Below are positions 20,150 through 31,129 of a stretch of 64,000 nucleotides of DNA, piece after piece. The DNA is from Zanthoxylum bungeanum (lineage: Eukaryota > Streptophyta > Magnoliopsida > Sapindales > Rutaceae). The position numbers and the translations under genes are program-made. Position 1 is the stretch's first letter; each line of letters begins with the position of its first letter. The notes under the pieces are model-generated. The model was not told the DNA's origin. It did no database searches and saw nothing but the letters and a program-made list of their open reading frames with translations. Location: positions 1 through 64,000 of the forward strand of contig SKCR01047725.1 of NCBI GenBank assembly GCA_019454045.1, written 5' to 3'.

Positions 20150-21651
20150 TGGCTTGATTTCTCTAGCAGTGATGAGGAGGAAGTAAGGGGAATGACACAT
20201 AGCGGTCGTTTTTACAATGATATGGCGGAAAAGGGTAAGGAAGCTTTGACAGATGGTAGAGAAGTGGTTGAGACTGCAGAAAATACTGAAGGGGATGTAG
20301 TGCTGAGGCAATTGAGGAAGACTAGAGCACAAGTGAGTATCTGGGAACTATTATGTGCATCTCGGGAGCATAGACAGGCTATGGTTGAGGCCTTGAGCAA
20401 GATTGTGGTACCGGAGGATACCAACCCCGCAATGTTTGTTGGGTCGGTTCAGAAAGAAGCTTTGCAGATATCCTTTTCTGAGGATGAACTCCAGGCGGAG
20501 GGGAGAAATCATAACAGGCCTCTATTTATCAGGGCCGAGGTGAGGGGCAAGAAAACTTCATGTGTGATGGTGGATGACGGTTCGTCCATCAATGTGTGCC
20601 CGTTGAAAATTCTGGCAAGATTGGGTATGAAAGCAACAGACTTGGACCCCTCCAGTATGACTATTAAAGCTTATGATGACAGTAAGCGGGGAGTTGAGGG
20701 TACCTTTGTGGCTATGGTCAAGGTAGGGCCGATTGAAGATGAGGTTGAGTTCACAGTGCTGGACATCCCAGCCACTTTTGCCTTATTGTTGGAAGGCCTT
20801 GGTTTCACAAACTTGGGGGCGTGCCTTCCTTTTTGCATCAGATGATCAAATTCCCGTATGAGGGAGAAATTGTTATCATCCGGGCTGAGTTAGATAATGT
20901 CGTGGCTGCCTTGGAGATACAACCTTTCACGAGGTTTCAGGTGTCAGCTACTTTTGAGGAATGGGTGGATCCTAGGGTGGCTAGGATTATGGAGAAGATG
21001 AAGTTTGAGCCGGGTAAAGGTTCAAAATTGCCGGATTTCAGAGGACAGACTACTCGGAAGGGTTTGGGGTACAAATCTGACGAAGAAAAGCCAAAGGTCA
21101 AGAAAAAGGGCCTGAGACTGATGGAGTACTTTGTGAAAGCTTCAGGGTATCAAGGAGAGCCTGAACCTGTGAAAGTCAATGGGATTGTGGTACCTGGGTT
21201 TGAGATCTTCCAGGATTTGTTGGGTGAGAAACCACTGACTGGAGAAGCTGTGGAAACAGAGATTTGGGAAGAAGAATTAATGAAGTTAGAAAGCCTGACT
21301 CTGGAAGAGGATGAGAAGCCTGAGGAAGACCTGATTGCAGAGGAAGAAGTGTCTCTAGATGATGAAGACATTTACCTTTCTGACTTGTTTGAATGTACTT
21401 CCGCATTATCCAATAATAAAGACATTTCTTTTGCTTACTTGCCTGAGTCATTTCCGTTTACTCTGCATGAATCAAGCATATTTGACATCAGTTCAGCCAG
21501 AACTATTGCATTTAACTTGGGTACACTTGAGAACCCCAAAGAAATTTTAATTGCAAGTGAAGTAACCTCCGAAGAGAGGGAGAAACTAGAAGAAGTGTTG
21601 GTCAGATATGCCAAAGTATTTGCTTGGTCCTATGAGGACATGCCGGGGTAG
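20150..21651 (+). pseudogene. Tat1 protease region and RT N-terminus
   Basis: The first segment (to 20845, frame of 20192) contains a retropepsin-like domain: RPLFIRAEVRGKKTSCVMVD followed by DGSSINVCPLKILARLGM, with the usual D-T/S-G site written as DDGSS. The frame shifts by one base near 20795, inside the LLLGRPW-like motif. The second segment (20821-21651) then carries MPSFLHQMIKFPYEGE, an acidic linker (about 21230-21370) and VFAWSYEDMPG, the usual lead into RT. It ends at a TAG at 21649-21651, which breaks it from RT. Confidence 0.85.
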
Positions 21652-21692
21652 ACAGAAACATTGCCCAGCACACAATACCAACTTATCCGAAT

Positions 21693-23022
21693 ATGAGGCC
21701 AGTAAAGCAGAAACTTCGACGGATGAGACCAGAATGGGCTGAGAAAGTCAGAGAGGAAGTTAAGAAGCAGATAGATGTGGGGTTCCTGGAAGTGGTAAAA
21801 TATCCTGAATGGTTGGCTAACATAGTACCGGTACCGAAGAAAGATGGGAAGGTCAGAATGTGTGTAGACTACAGAGATCTCAATAAAGCTTGTCCGAAGG
21901 ATGATTTCCCTTTGCCGCATATAGATGTTCTGGTTGATAGTGCGGCTTTGTCTGCTATGTATTCATTTGCAGATGGATTTTCAGGGTACAATCAGGTTCT
22001 CACGGCTGAGGAAGATAAACACAAGACTGCATTTATTACCGAGTGGGGTACCTATTGTTACAAGGTAATGCCGTTTGGGCTTAAGAATGCAGGAGCTACT
22101 TATCAGCGGATGGCCACTACACTCTTCCATGACTTGATACACAAAGAGATTGAGGTGTATGTGGATGATATGATGGTGAAATCAGAAACAAGAGTGTTGG
22201 GCATATGGAGGCATTGGAAAGGTTCCTTCAGAGAGTTGACAGATATAACCTGCGGCTTAACCCCAAGAAATGTGTGTTTGGGGTGACATCAGGGAAATTG
22301 CTTGGTCATACCGTGGGATGGGCGGAATAGAGGTAGACTCCGAAAAGATCAAGGCAATCACAGAAATGCCTGCACCGAAGACAGAAAAGGAAGTCAGGGC
22401 ATTCTTGGGAAAGATTCAGTACATCAGCCGGTTTATTGCCAAGTTGACATCGGTATGTGAGCCTATCTTCAAACTGTTGAGAAAAGATCAGCCAGTGAGA
22501 TGGAATGAACAGTGTCAGACCGCCTTCGACAGAATCAGAGAGTACTTGGTGAAGCCACCCGTATTGAAACCTCCGAGGCCGGGTAGACCTTTGATATTGT
22601 ATTTGGCTATAGAATCAGAAGCATTGGGGGGTATGATGGTACAGGCAGATGAGACAGGGGTAGAACATGCAGTTTATTATCTGAGTAAGAAGATGCTCCC
22701 GTATGAGGCTCGATATCAGGAGGTTGAGAAGATCTGTCTTGCAGTGGTATGGGCTTCCAGAAAGTTGCGACATTACTTCCAGTCTTACAAGATCCAGGTG
22801 GTGGCAAAGGAGAATCCTCTGAAATATCTTCATTCAGTGCCTTCACTAGTGGGAAAACTGGGCCGATGGTTGGTATTGTTGACAGAGTTTGACATTGAGT
22901 ATCTCACCTCCAAAGTGATCAAGGGACGAGCAGTAGCGGAGTTTCTGGCATTGCAACCTGTTGAGGGGGATCAGGGGGATCAGTATAGTTTGAGTTTCCA
23001 GATGAAGAGATCCAAGCAATAA
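21693..23022 (+). pseudogene. Tat1 reverse transcriptase and RNase H (frameshifted)
   Basis: RT fingers/palm: VPKKDGKVRMCVDYRDLNKA, FPLPHIDVLVD, MYSFADGFSGYNQV, VMPFGLKNAGATYQRM, then YVDDMMVKS with the catalytic YVDD (about 22158-22185). The frame is lost at about 22192 and recovered from about 22290 (VDSEKIKAITEMPAPKTEKE). RNase H follows: LILYLAIESEALGGMMVQAD, YEARYQEVEKICLAVVWASR, KLRHYFQSYKIQVVAKENPL. The segment ends at 23022. Tat-type RNase H often lacks the first catalytic aspartate, as here (LYLAIES). Confidence 0.9.
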
Positions 23023-23039
23023 CAGTTCAGAGATGGAAG

Positions 23040-23470
23040 ATGTATTTTGATGGAGCAGTGAATTACAAGGGAGCCGGAATTGGGATCGTGATAGTAACCC
23101 CCGAGGGAGAGACTTTGCCTTTGGCCAAGAGGTTGACATTCAGAGTAACTAACAAACATGGCCGAGTACGAAGCATGTGCTTTTGGTTTGACAACATTGA
23201 TAGCCTTGAAGGCCGGGAGTGTGGAAATCTACGGAGATTCTATGTTAGTAGTCCAGCAGATGCGAGGAGAATGGGAATTGAGAGAAGAACGGTTGAAACC
23301 TTACCTTTTTCACCTCAGAAAGTTGGCGCGGGTTATCCCCGAGTGTCAGTTTCAGCACTTACCGAGAGAAGAGAATCAGATGGCAGATGCATTGGCTACA
23401 CTTGCAGCAACTTGGGAAAATCCAGAGAAGTTAGTGATGAGACCGTTGGTACTGACAACAGCAAGTAAAC
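23040..23470 (+). pseudogene. Tat1 second (archaeal-type) RNase H
   Basis: MYFDGAVNYKGAGIGIVIVT (from 23040), then MAEYEACAFGL (23158 on), IYGDSMLVVQQMRGEWELR and REENQMADALATLAATWE. The four acidic residues of the fold (D in YFDGA, E in AEYEA, D in YGDSM, D in MADAL) are all present. A one-base shift near 23150 separates the first from the rest. The domain is typical of Tat-lineage elements, where it lies between RNase H and integrase. Confidence 0.85.
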
Positions 23471-24767
23471 CTGCTTATGAGATAGAAAGAATTCTGGAAG
23501 TTGAGGTTGACGACGGTAAACCTTGGTATTATGACATTCAGAGGTATCTGGAACATGGTGAATTCCCGGAAGGGGCGGGCAGAAAAAACAGAATAGCCAT
23601 TCAGAAGTTGGCTTCCCAGTATGTGACTTTGAGAGGGGAACTGTACAAGAGGCAGGCAAACGGTATTCAGTTGAAGTGCTTAAGAAAGGAAGAAGCTCAA
23701 CATGTAATGGAAGAAGTACACGCCGGGGTATGTGGTCCGCACATGAATGGGTTGAATCTGTCCCGCAAGATAGTGAGACAAGGTTTTTATTGGTCAACCA
23801 TGGAAACAGACTGCGCGAAGATGGTAAAGCACTGTCATGACTGTCAAGCACATGGTAATTGAATCACTTACCGCACACAGAATTACACGGGTTGTCAGAG
23901 CCGTGGCCTTTCTCAGCATGGGGAATTGATATGATTGGGGAAATTCGACCAAATGCATCAAATGGGCATCGCTTCATAGTGGTGGCAGTAGATTACTTCT
24001 CAAAGTGGGTGGAAGTCGAATCCTTCCGTAATGTTACAGCGAAGCAGATGGCAAAGTTCATAGCTCGGAACCTCATTTGTCGGTATGGTATGCCGCATCA
24101 TGTAGTGACAGACAACGGGGTCCAGTTTCAAGGAGAGACGAAGGCAATGTTACAGAGGCATGGGATAGGCCACCACAAGTCATCACCGTACAGGCCGCAG
24201 GCAAATAGGGCAGTTGAGGCAGCCAACAAGACTATAAAGACAATTTTAGCCAAGATGACAGAAAATTGTAGAGATTGGGCCGAGAAATTACCGTATGCTT
24301 TGTGGGGGTACAGAACATCAATAAGAACAGCAACAGGGTCCACACCTTACTCCTTGGTCTACGGAATGGAAGCAGTATTTCCAGTAGAAGTGGAAATACA
24401 GTCCCTGAGGGTATTAGCAGAGGCAGAATTACCGGAACAAGAATGGGCCGCACAGAGATTTGATCAGTTAGTACTGTTGGATGAGAAGAGAACGAAGTCT
24501 TTGTATCACATGCAGTTGTATCAGAAGAGACTAGCCCGGGCATTCAACAAGAAAGTACGTCCCACAAAGATCAGAAAGTGTGATTTGGTACTTAAGCAGT
24601 CGAGGCCGTCGACGACGGATCCGAGAGGGAAATTCAGGCCTAACTGGGAAGGACCTTACATCGTTCAGAAAGTCATGGGAAGTGGAGCAGTGAGGCTATC
24701 AGACTTGGAAGGAAACGAGTTCACCGAGCCAATCAACGTAGACAGATTAAAGCAGTACTTTGCCTGA
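23471..24767 (+). pseudogene. Tat1 integrase (frameshifted)
   Basis: Zinc-binding domain: HVMEEVHAGVCGPHMNGLNL ... YWSTMETDCAKMVKHCHDCQ (about 23700-23850). Catalytic core from about 23895: WGIDMIGEI (first D), VTDNGVQFQG (second D), ANRAVEAANKTIK (E), so the D,D-35-E triad is intact. C-terminal part: KFRPNWEGPYIVQKVMGSGA and INVDRLKQYFA, ending at TGA 24765-24767. The frame breaks once near 23855, between the zinc-binding domain and the core. Confidence 0.9.
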
Positions 24768-25020
24768 GGGAGAGACGACTGAGCAGTCACCACAAGGATC
24801 GACAGAAGATTTAACCCAACGGAATAGGGAAATCATTCATGCATACACGTAACGTTGCATTCTCTTTGTGTTTGTTTCTGTTTTGTGTTCGCAGGTTAAA
24901 AGAAAGAAGAAAGCGGCAGGAATGAGCCAAGCAACGTCAACGCAATTTCAGTTTTTGGGGTGAGTCCCAAGGGGCGAGGCCCCCATCAGCTTGGGGGCGA
25001 GGCCCATATCATGTCATCTC
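24768..25020 (+). other. Tat1 3' UTR, spacer before the tandem array
   Basis: Non-coding. It contains two GGGGCGAGGCCC-type motifs (about 24970-25005), which recur on the - strand in the Tat2 array at 59820-60230. Confidence 0.6.
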
Positions 25021-25029
25021 CAGGTATGG

Positions 25030-25745
25030 AGACACATCATCAGTTCGAGGGCGAGGTCCCTATAGTCAGCGGTGTTGGGTCGAGGTGCCCAGGGTCGAGG
25101 TGCCCCCGTTGTCAGTTGTAGTTCCGGGTCGAGGTGCCCAGGGTCGAGGTGCCCACTACATCATCAGTTCGAGGGCGAGGTCCCTATAGTCAGCGGTGTT
25201 GGGTCGAGGTGCCCAGGGTCGAGGTGCCCCCGTTGTCAGTTGTAGTTCCGGGTCGAGGTGCCCAGGGTCGAGGTGCCCACTACATCATCAGTTCGAGGGC
25301 GAGGTCCCTATAGTCAGCGGTGTTGGGTCAAGGTGCCCAGGGTCGAGGTGCCCCCTTTGTCAGTTGTAGTTCCGGGTCGAGGTGCCCAGGGTCGAGGTGC
25401 CCACTACATCATCAGTTCGAGGGCGAGGTCCCTATAGTCAGCGGTGTTGGGTCGAGGTGCCAGGGTCGAGGTGCCCCCTTTGTCAGTTGTAGTTCCGGGT
25501 CGAGGTGCCCAGGGTCGAGGTGCCCACTACATCATCAGTTTGAGGGCGAGGTCTCTATAGTCAGCGATGTTGGGTCGAGGTGCCCAGGGTCGAGGTGCCC
25601 CCGTTGTCAGTTGTAGTTCCGGGTCGAGGTGCCCAGGGTCGAGGTGCCCACTACATCATCAGTTCGAGGGCGAGGTCCCTATAGTCAGCGGTGTTGGGTC
25701 GAGGTGCCCATGGTCGAGGTGCCCCCGTTGTCAGGTGCAATTATT
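25030..25745 (+). repeat. 124-bp tandem array in the Tat1 3' UTR
   Basis: Nearly 6 units of 124 bp. The GTCAGT landmark falls at 25111, 25235, 25359, 25482, 25606 and 25730. Each unit contains four copies of a GGGTCGAGGTGCCCA-like 15-mer plus GAGGGCGAGGTCCCTATAGT. Units differ by few substitutions and one base of length. It encodes spurious repetitive ORFs. 3'-UTR tandem arrays are known for the Tat/Ogre lineage. Confidence 0.95.
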
Positions 25746-25876
25746 GGGACGCGTCCCAGGATCGAGGTCCGCCGCAGTACCAACTCAACTCGAGGCGGCA
25801 GCCGAGCCAGGTAAGTAAAATGCATTGCATAACTTTGATAGGATTGTTCAAAGTCACACACTGCACAAGTCCCATC

Positions 25877-25890
25877 AAAGTGGGGGCGAC
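25877..25890 (+). other. Tat1 polypurine tract
   Basis: AAAGTGGGGGCGAC directly before the LTR start TGTAGGCATT. The same sequence stands, inverted, at 48512-48525 in Tat2. Confidence 0.8.
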
Positions 25891-26566
25891 TGTAGGCATT
25901 GCATTTTCGCATGTGAAACCCGATGATGAGCCTCATTTGGAGGCACTACCTTTTGAGTCACGAAAGCCGTGGGAAACGGATATGGGAAGGGGAAATTCAG
26001 AATAAACAAGCTCACTGTCTTCGTTAGTGCTGCGTTCGTTACTTCGTTCGAACGGAAAACAGATTGCGGGTGTTCGTGTCGCGTTCGAGGAAGCGTTCGA
26101 ACGGTGTCGGTAATTCTGGTTTTGCTGCTAGCCTCACACCCAGCCCATTTAGCTCCCCAAAGCCCATAAAACACATCCCAAATTAAATAAATAAATATTA
26201 ATATTAAACATTAAATAAAATATTTAAACCATTTACCAATTAAATAAAATGTTTACCTAACTTAAACTAAAATCATGCCTAATTTAAATAGTTTGAATAT
26301 ATTATATACTAAAACTAAAAAGAAGATATGCCTAATTAAAATCAATCCTAACCAATTAAAGCCAATCATATATTTGACTTCCTAATCTAATAAGATAATT
26401 ACCAATATAAAATATTTGTATTCCTAAACCAACACAAATTAAATATTACAACTTCATAATTTAAAATATTTTGTCCCCCCTTAATCTTGTGTATACCTTT
26501 CTCATCTCTCCTAATTTGGAAACAAGATCTCTTCCTTGTGAGACAAGGTGAAACCCTAGACATCTT

Positions 26567-26576
26567 CTATATAAAC
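26567..26576 (+). promoter_or_regulatory. TATA box of the Tat1 LTR promoter
   Basis: CTATATAAAC in the first quarter of the LTR, where U3 ends in such elements. It follows GAAACCCTAGACATCTT. Confidence 0.6.
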
Positions 26577-27556
26577 AACCCCTAACCAAAGCCATGGTCT
26601 CCTTGACGCATATAATTCACACCCCTTCTCTCGAATCTCTCCACTCTCTCTACACGCCCAAGACTAAACAAAAAAAAAAGGGAAAACACTTCACACATAC
26701 ACAAGAAAGAGAACAAAGAACCCACCACAAGCCACCACCCTCCATAGTCGAATCCAAAGCACCTACAACCACCCTCCATAGTTGAATCCAAAGCACCTAC
26801 AACCACCATAGCCGAATCCAGAACACACCAAACTCACCCTTAGCCGAATCCTAAAACACGCCTAAACAACCTCCTAAATTACCTTAAAACAGCAGCCCAA
26901 ATCCTTAAAAAACAGTAACATAAAAACTGCATAGATAATCTTAAAAATAATCACATACAACTGCACTAAGAACCCACACAAACTTGGAATAGTTCATTGA
27001 AAACGTTAAAACAGGTGGCCCGTGCAGTGAGCAGCAAGACAGAGGCTGAATATGAGCAGAACGGAGTTCGAACCGCAAGCAAAACAACAAAGCAGTGAGC
27101 TAGGACGCTGAACTAGTGAACCAGAAAAATTGCGGAGCTTTACCCCTTCCGATCTTCGTGAAACGCGAGTCCGAGAGACGGCTTAAAAGGTTAGACCTGA
27201 GGGTATCTTTCACACTTGTTTTCTCTTTCCGCATTATTTATTAAGTATTACATGTATGATTGTCATGTTGAAATGCATGTTGTGGTCTTTGAGTAGATAA
27301 ATATGCATGAATTATGAGATGTAATATGTTGTAGGTATTGGATGAATGGGAGATGTGTCAACTCTCGCGGTATATCGGATGGAAACCCGGACATAAATTT
27401 CATAGCCGATTCCGAATGGACGGTAATATGATCTGTACTCGGGCCACAACTCCACGTACCGCTTGGGTAAACGACACCATCTTTCTTTTGCCTTGTGTTG
27501 CTTTGGTTTGTTTATTTTTCGTCACTTGAATTCTGTATGTTGTTTATTTATGAATG

Positions 27557-28020
27557 ATTCAATCAAGCGCATGGGCTTAGTGAGTTAGTCCAAAGGTCCT
27601 CCATTTGGGAGACAAAGAGCCGAAAAGGCCACCTTTGTGACACTACTTCGCCGCGCCGGTTAATGTGTGTTCGGTTGGATGCGAGATACGTTCAATCGGG
27701 CATACTTAGTTTGATATTATTGATTTTATCTTTTATGCATGGTTCAATCAAGCGCATGGGCTTAGTAAGTGGAATGAAAGATCCCTTATGGGGGAGGGGT
27801 TAAAACCTGTTACCACGATGCTTTGCCGCGCCGGTTGATGTGTGTTCGGATTGGATGTAAGATGTGTTCAATCGGGCATACTTGCTTGATATGATTGGTT
27901 CTATTTTTGTATGTGTGATGCGACGCGCATGGGCTTAGTATGTTGGTCTAAAGGTCCTCTCTTTGAGAGACCAAGAGCCCCAAAAGGCCACCTTTACGGC
28001 AGTACTTCGCCGCGCCCCTT
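27557..28020 (+). repeat. About 180-bp direct repeats within the Tat1 LTR
   Basis: GCGCATGGGCTTAG recurs at 27567, 27752 and 27925, each followed by a CTTTGCCGCGCC/CTTCGCCGCGCC block. Repeat lengths are 185 and 173 bp. Tat2 LTRs carry the matching triple (inverted, about 46690-47105 and 62340-62755). Confidence 0.85.
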
Positions 28021-28064
28021 TATTTTATTGTTTATATATTGCGTCCCATTTCATGCATCAGGTC

Positions 28065-28345
28065 TGTTCTCATTCGAACGTGTTTACGAACGCAACTCGA
28101 ACGCGCATACATTTTGCCTTATCATGCATCAGGTCTCATTTCCGTTCGAACGCGTTAACAAACGCCATACGAACGTGAGCATTCTGTTTCATTTCCGTTC
28201 GAACGCGTTAACAAACGCCATACGAACGTGAGCATTCTGTTTCATTTCCGTTCGAACGCGTTAACAAACGCCATACGAATGTAAGCATTCTGTTTCATTT
28301 CCGTTCGAACGCATTTACGAACGCTACACGAACGCGCACCCACTG
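28065..28345 (+). repeat. 53-bp tandem repeat with TTCGAACG motifs in the Tat1 LTR
   Basis: TCCGTTCGAACGCGTTAACA starts at 28141, 28194, 28247 and (diverged) 28300: exact 53-bp periodicity. The units carry the palindromic core GTTCGAAC. A counterpart of about 51-bp units lies in the Tat2 LTRs. Confidence 0.9.
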
Positions 28346-29117
28346 AACTGAGTCCTCTTCATTAGATTTCATGCATAGTTTTCCTAGTAGCTATCTCCAC
28401 ATGTATAAATATAAATATGTTAATGTATTACAATTCATATGCTTATGTCATGATAACATTTGAGTATTATTTCTTGCGGTATATCGGATGGAAACCCAGA
28501 CGTAAATTCCGTAGCCGATTCCGAATGGACGGTAGTGCGGTCTGTACTTGGGATACAATTCCACGTACCACTTGGAAAAGTGCCCATATGTGTGCTTGTA
28601 TGGTTAATATGTGTGCTTGTGTTTTCCTGAATGTAATATGCAAATGAAGTTGTATGTTCGTTGCTATTTTGATATATGTTAAGCATGCAATTTTAAACGT
28701 GAGATATATGTGAAATGTGTACATAAGTTTTATTTTGAATATGAGAATTTAGAAGCATGATACTCTTGGAAATAAGTGTTACTTAAGCTTGATTAAATTA
28801 TTACATAAATCTTTTCATTACAAGTGACATAAGTAAGGGACCATTCCGAACCCAACGGTTTGAGGTCTTCCCTTGCGAGGGGTGAGTGCGGCCTTAAATC
28901 TTTGTCCCGGTTCACACCGGGTGGCGACTCCATGTTATTTAGTACTTCCCAACTAGGCCGCGAGCCTAGGAACGGCGTCGCCCAGGTTCTGTTGTCCACA
29001 ATCATTTCCAAGAAATGATATATCATCATTACTAAGGACATTCACTGTCAGTGCGCTCCCACTAACCTCCTTATACACACAAGAATTATTTTCGTTTGTA
29101 TTAAATCATAGACTATT

Positions 29118-30490
29118 ATGATTACATCAAAACGACAATTCCAAGAACCTAATGCTTGCTTCAATCCAAACATGGATCGAATAACCTGCAAACCTAGTTT
29201 GCTTGTTATGGTTCGACAAAACCGTCAGGATGTTGTAAACATCCTCCGAAAGGTTTTCGTTAAGGAAAGCGGTTTTGGCATTCAGCTGCCACATTTCATG
29301 AATGAAACATGCAGCATTAGCAAGCATTGTCGAAATGGATTTGCCGTGGCAACAGGTAAAAGGTTGAATCGTAATCGACACAATATTGATAACGATACCT
29401 TTCCGTTGAAAGCCTAGCTTTATACGTTGGTATGTTGCCATACATGTACGTCTTCCTGTAAGACTTATAGTACCAGTAGGCACAATGCCTTGTGGTACAT
29501 CAACTAGTATCCAAACTTGGTTGATATACATAGAATCCACTTCGGAGTTTATGGCACTTTGCCATAACAGGGAGTCGATACCTTGTATCACTTCCTCATA
29601 CGTAGTCAGTTGGTGTTCCTCAATAAGATAGACATCTTTATGAGGTGAGATCAAAAACCCATACCCCAGGTTGTTTTCTGATTCTCTCCGACCTACGCGG
29701 TTCTTGTGTATTTGAAGATTATTGGTAATAGTCACATCCTTGATGAACTATTTGTGTTCCATTAGGATTCGATGCCTTGAATAGTATTACCCCGATTTTC
29801 ATCGAGTTTTACTATCCTCCTACTTACCACTGCATATCGGTATTCCTCTTAGGAAAAATGCATGGTGAGCAACAATCTAATTGTTCTCATGTGAGTTGTA
29901 TAAGTACAATACTTATGGTATCCCTAGGATAACCTGCAATTGACACTTATCCAATTTGGGTTATAGTTTGGTATCAACCAAACATATGCCTAGCATACCC
30001 AAATATTCAGGAATGTGTAACCTGGTTTCTTTCCCGTTCATATCTAATATGATATCTGTGAAACATATATTTATGGAACCTTATTCAAAATAAGTTCTGC
30101 ACTGTTTAGGGTATCCGTTGAAGGAAATGGTAGCTTAGAGCGACTCATGATTAACCTTATCATGTCTAACAAAATTCGGTCTCTCAATTCGGACACACCG
30201 TCAAATTGACGTGTTCCGGGAGGAGTCCTCATTGAAAGAATACTATACTCTTTCAAGTATATGAGAAAATTATTGCTTAAGTATTTTCAACATTGTCAAA
30301 CCGTGATGGTTTAATACTTTAGCCGATCTGTTTGTCTATTTCGTGTCGAAACTGTGAAAGTTTCCGATTTGTGTTCTTCAAAAGAAACACATAACCATAC
30401 GAGATGCCACATCCGTAAAGGTCACGAAATATTCATATCCTCATCTAGCCTAGCTAGATATGGGCCCACTTACTTCACTATGAACTAGGG
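29118..30490 (-). pseudogene. Copia integrase and RT remnants
   Basis: Integrase (about 30480-30071, - strand): fragments matching the YEYF-TF-D-SR-GYVY region, then PGTRQFDGVSELRDRILLDM and LNSAELILNKVP, which parallel the PGTPQQNGVSERRNR block of copia integrases. RT (29735-29127): TTYEEVIQGIDSLLWQSAIN, MYINQVWILVDVPQGIVPTG, then NAKTAFLNENLSEDVY. The rest of RT with YVDD and RNase H is missing. Many stops and frame changes. Confidence 0.8.
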
Positions 30491-31129
30491 CTAACAGATC
30501 AGTGGCACTGACACTTTTACCAAGTAAATAGTGTTTTAGGCACTTTGCCCAATAAACTAGATTTGTAGACTTTATTTGATTAGAATCAAATTAGTCATAG
30601 TACCCATTCTTCGAAAGTGTGGATATACAATTCTTGTTTAATAGTGTCCCTGACAACTATGCCACATTTAAGTTTCTTAATTGATCAAATCAGTTTGAGC
30701 TATTTATTTGTCATGTTATATATTTGAGATATATTTATATTCAAACTATAAATGCTGTTATTCACATCTAATGTGTTTATCTCAATATCATCTTTATATA
30801 ATAAAACACTTTAGTGTTCTAGAATATAAAGGTACACCCGCAGCGGGTTATACGCGATATAGAGATAATGTTTCTAGTCAAACTAGTTACATTATAACAG
30901 TTTCCTAATTTACGTACATACCCAAAGGGTAGTTCCTAAACTTAGGTATCTACGGTTAAAACAGCGACTTTCGTCCCGTTTTCAATTCGCAGATTAATCT
31001 CAATAGAAGTCAGTATCCTGCTCATAGCAGATTCTGAACATCAGTACATATATTTATGTACCACACTAAGTATCTAAAATCCAATTTTAATACTAGTTGT
31101 GAACATATTTATGACAAACATATTTGAAG

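Larger units (their letters stand above)
20150..29000 (+). mobile_element. Tat1: 5'-truncated Ty3/gypsy element, Tat type
   Basis: Order on the + strand: end of gag/start of protease, RT, RNase H, archaeal-type second RNase H, integrase, a 3' UTR with a 124-bp tandem array, PPT and a 3' LTR. The second RNase H between the retroviral-type RNase H and integrase is the hallmark of the Tat lineage of plant Ty3/gypsy elements. The 5' LTR, PBS and most of gag are missing; the sequence joins an hAT remnant near 20148. Pol is split over at least five frames, so it is not autonomous. Right border: LTR end TTGTCCACA at 29000, followed by ATCAT. Confidence 0.9.
25891..29000 (+). repeat. Tat1 3' LTR (3110 bp)
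   Basis: Starts TGTAGGCATTGC and ends TTGTCCACA. The borders are set by comparison with the Tat2 LTRs. It contains a promoter (26567), three about 180-bp direct repeats (27557-28020), a 53-bp tandem repeat (28065-28345) and two copies of a roughly 100-bp segment beginning GCGGTATATCGGATGGAAAC (27369 and 28475). It is about 370 bp longer than the Tat2 LTR. Confidence 0.85.

Noticed and set aside
25030..25745. CRISPR-like appearance of regular repeats
   Set aside because: Units are contiguous without unique spacers, in a plant retrotransposon 3' UTR.
25320..25818. Repetitive ORFs (Gly/Ser/Arg/Cys-rich) in the 124-bp array
   Set aside because: Produced by a tandem repeat without stops; different frames give equally long ORFs and no start context or homology.
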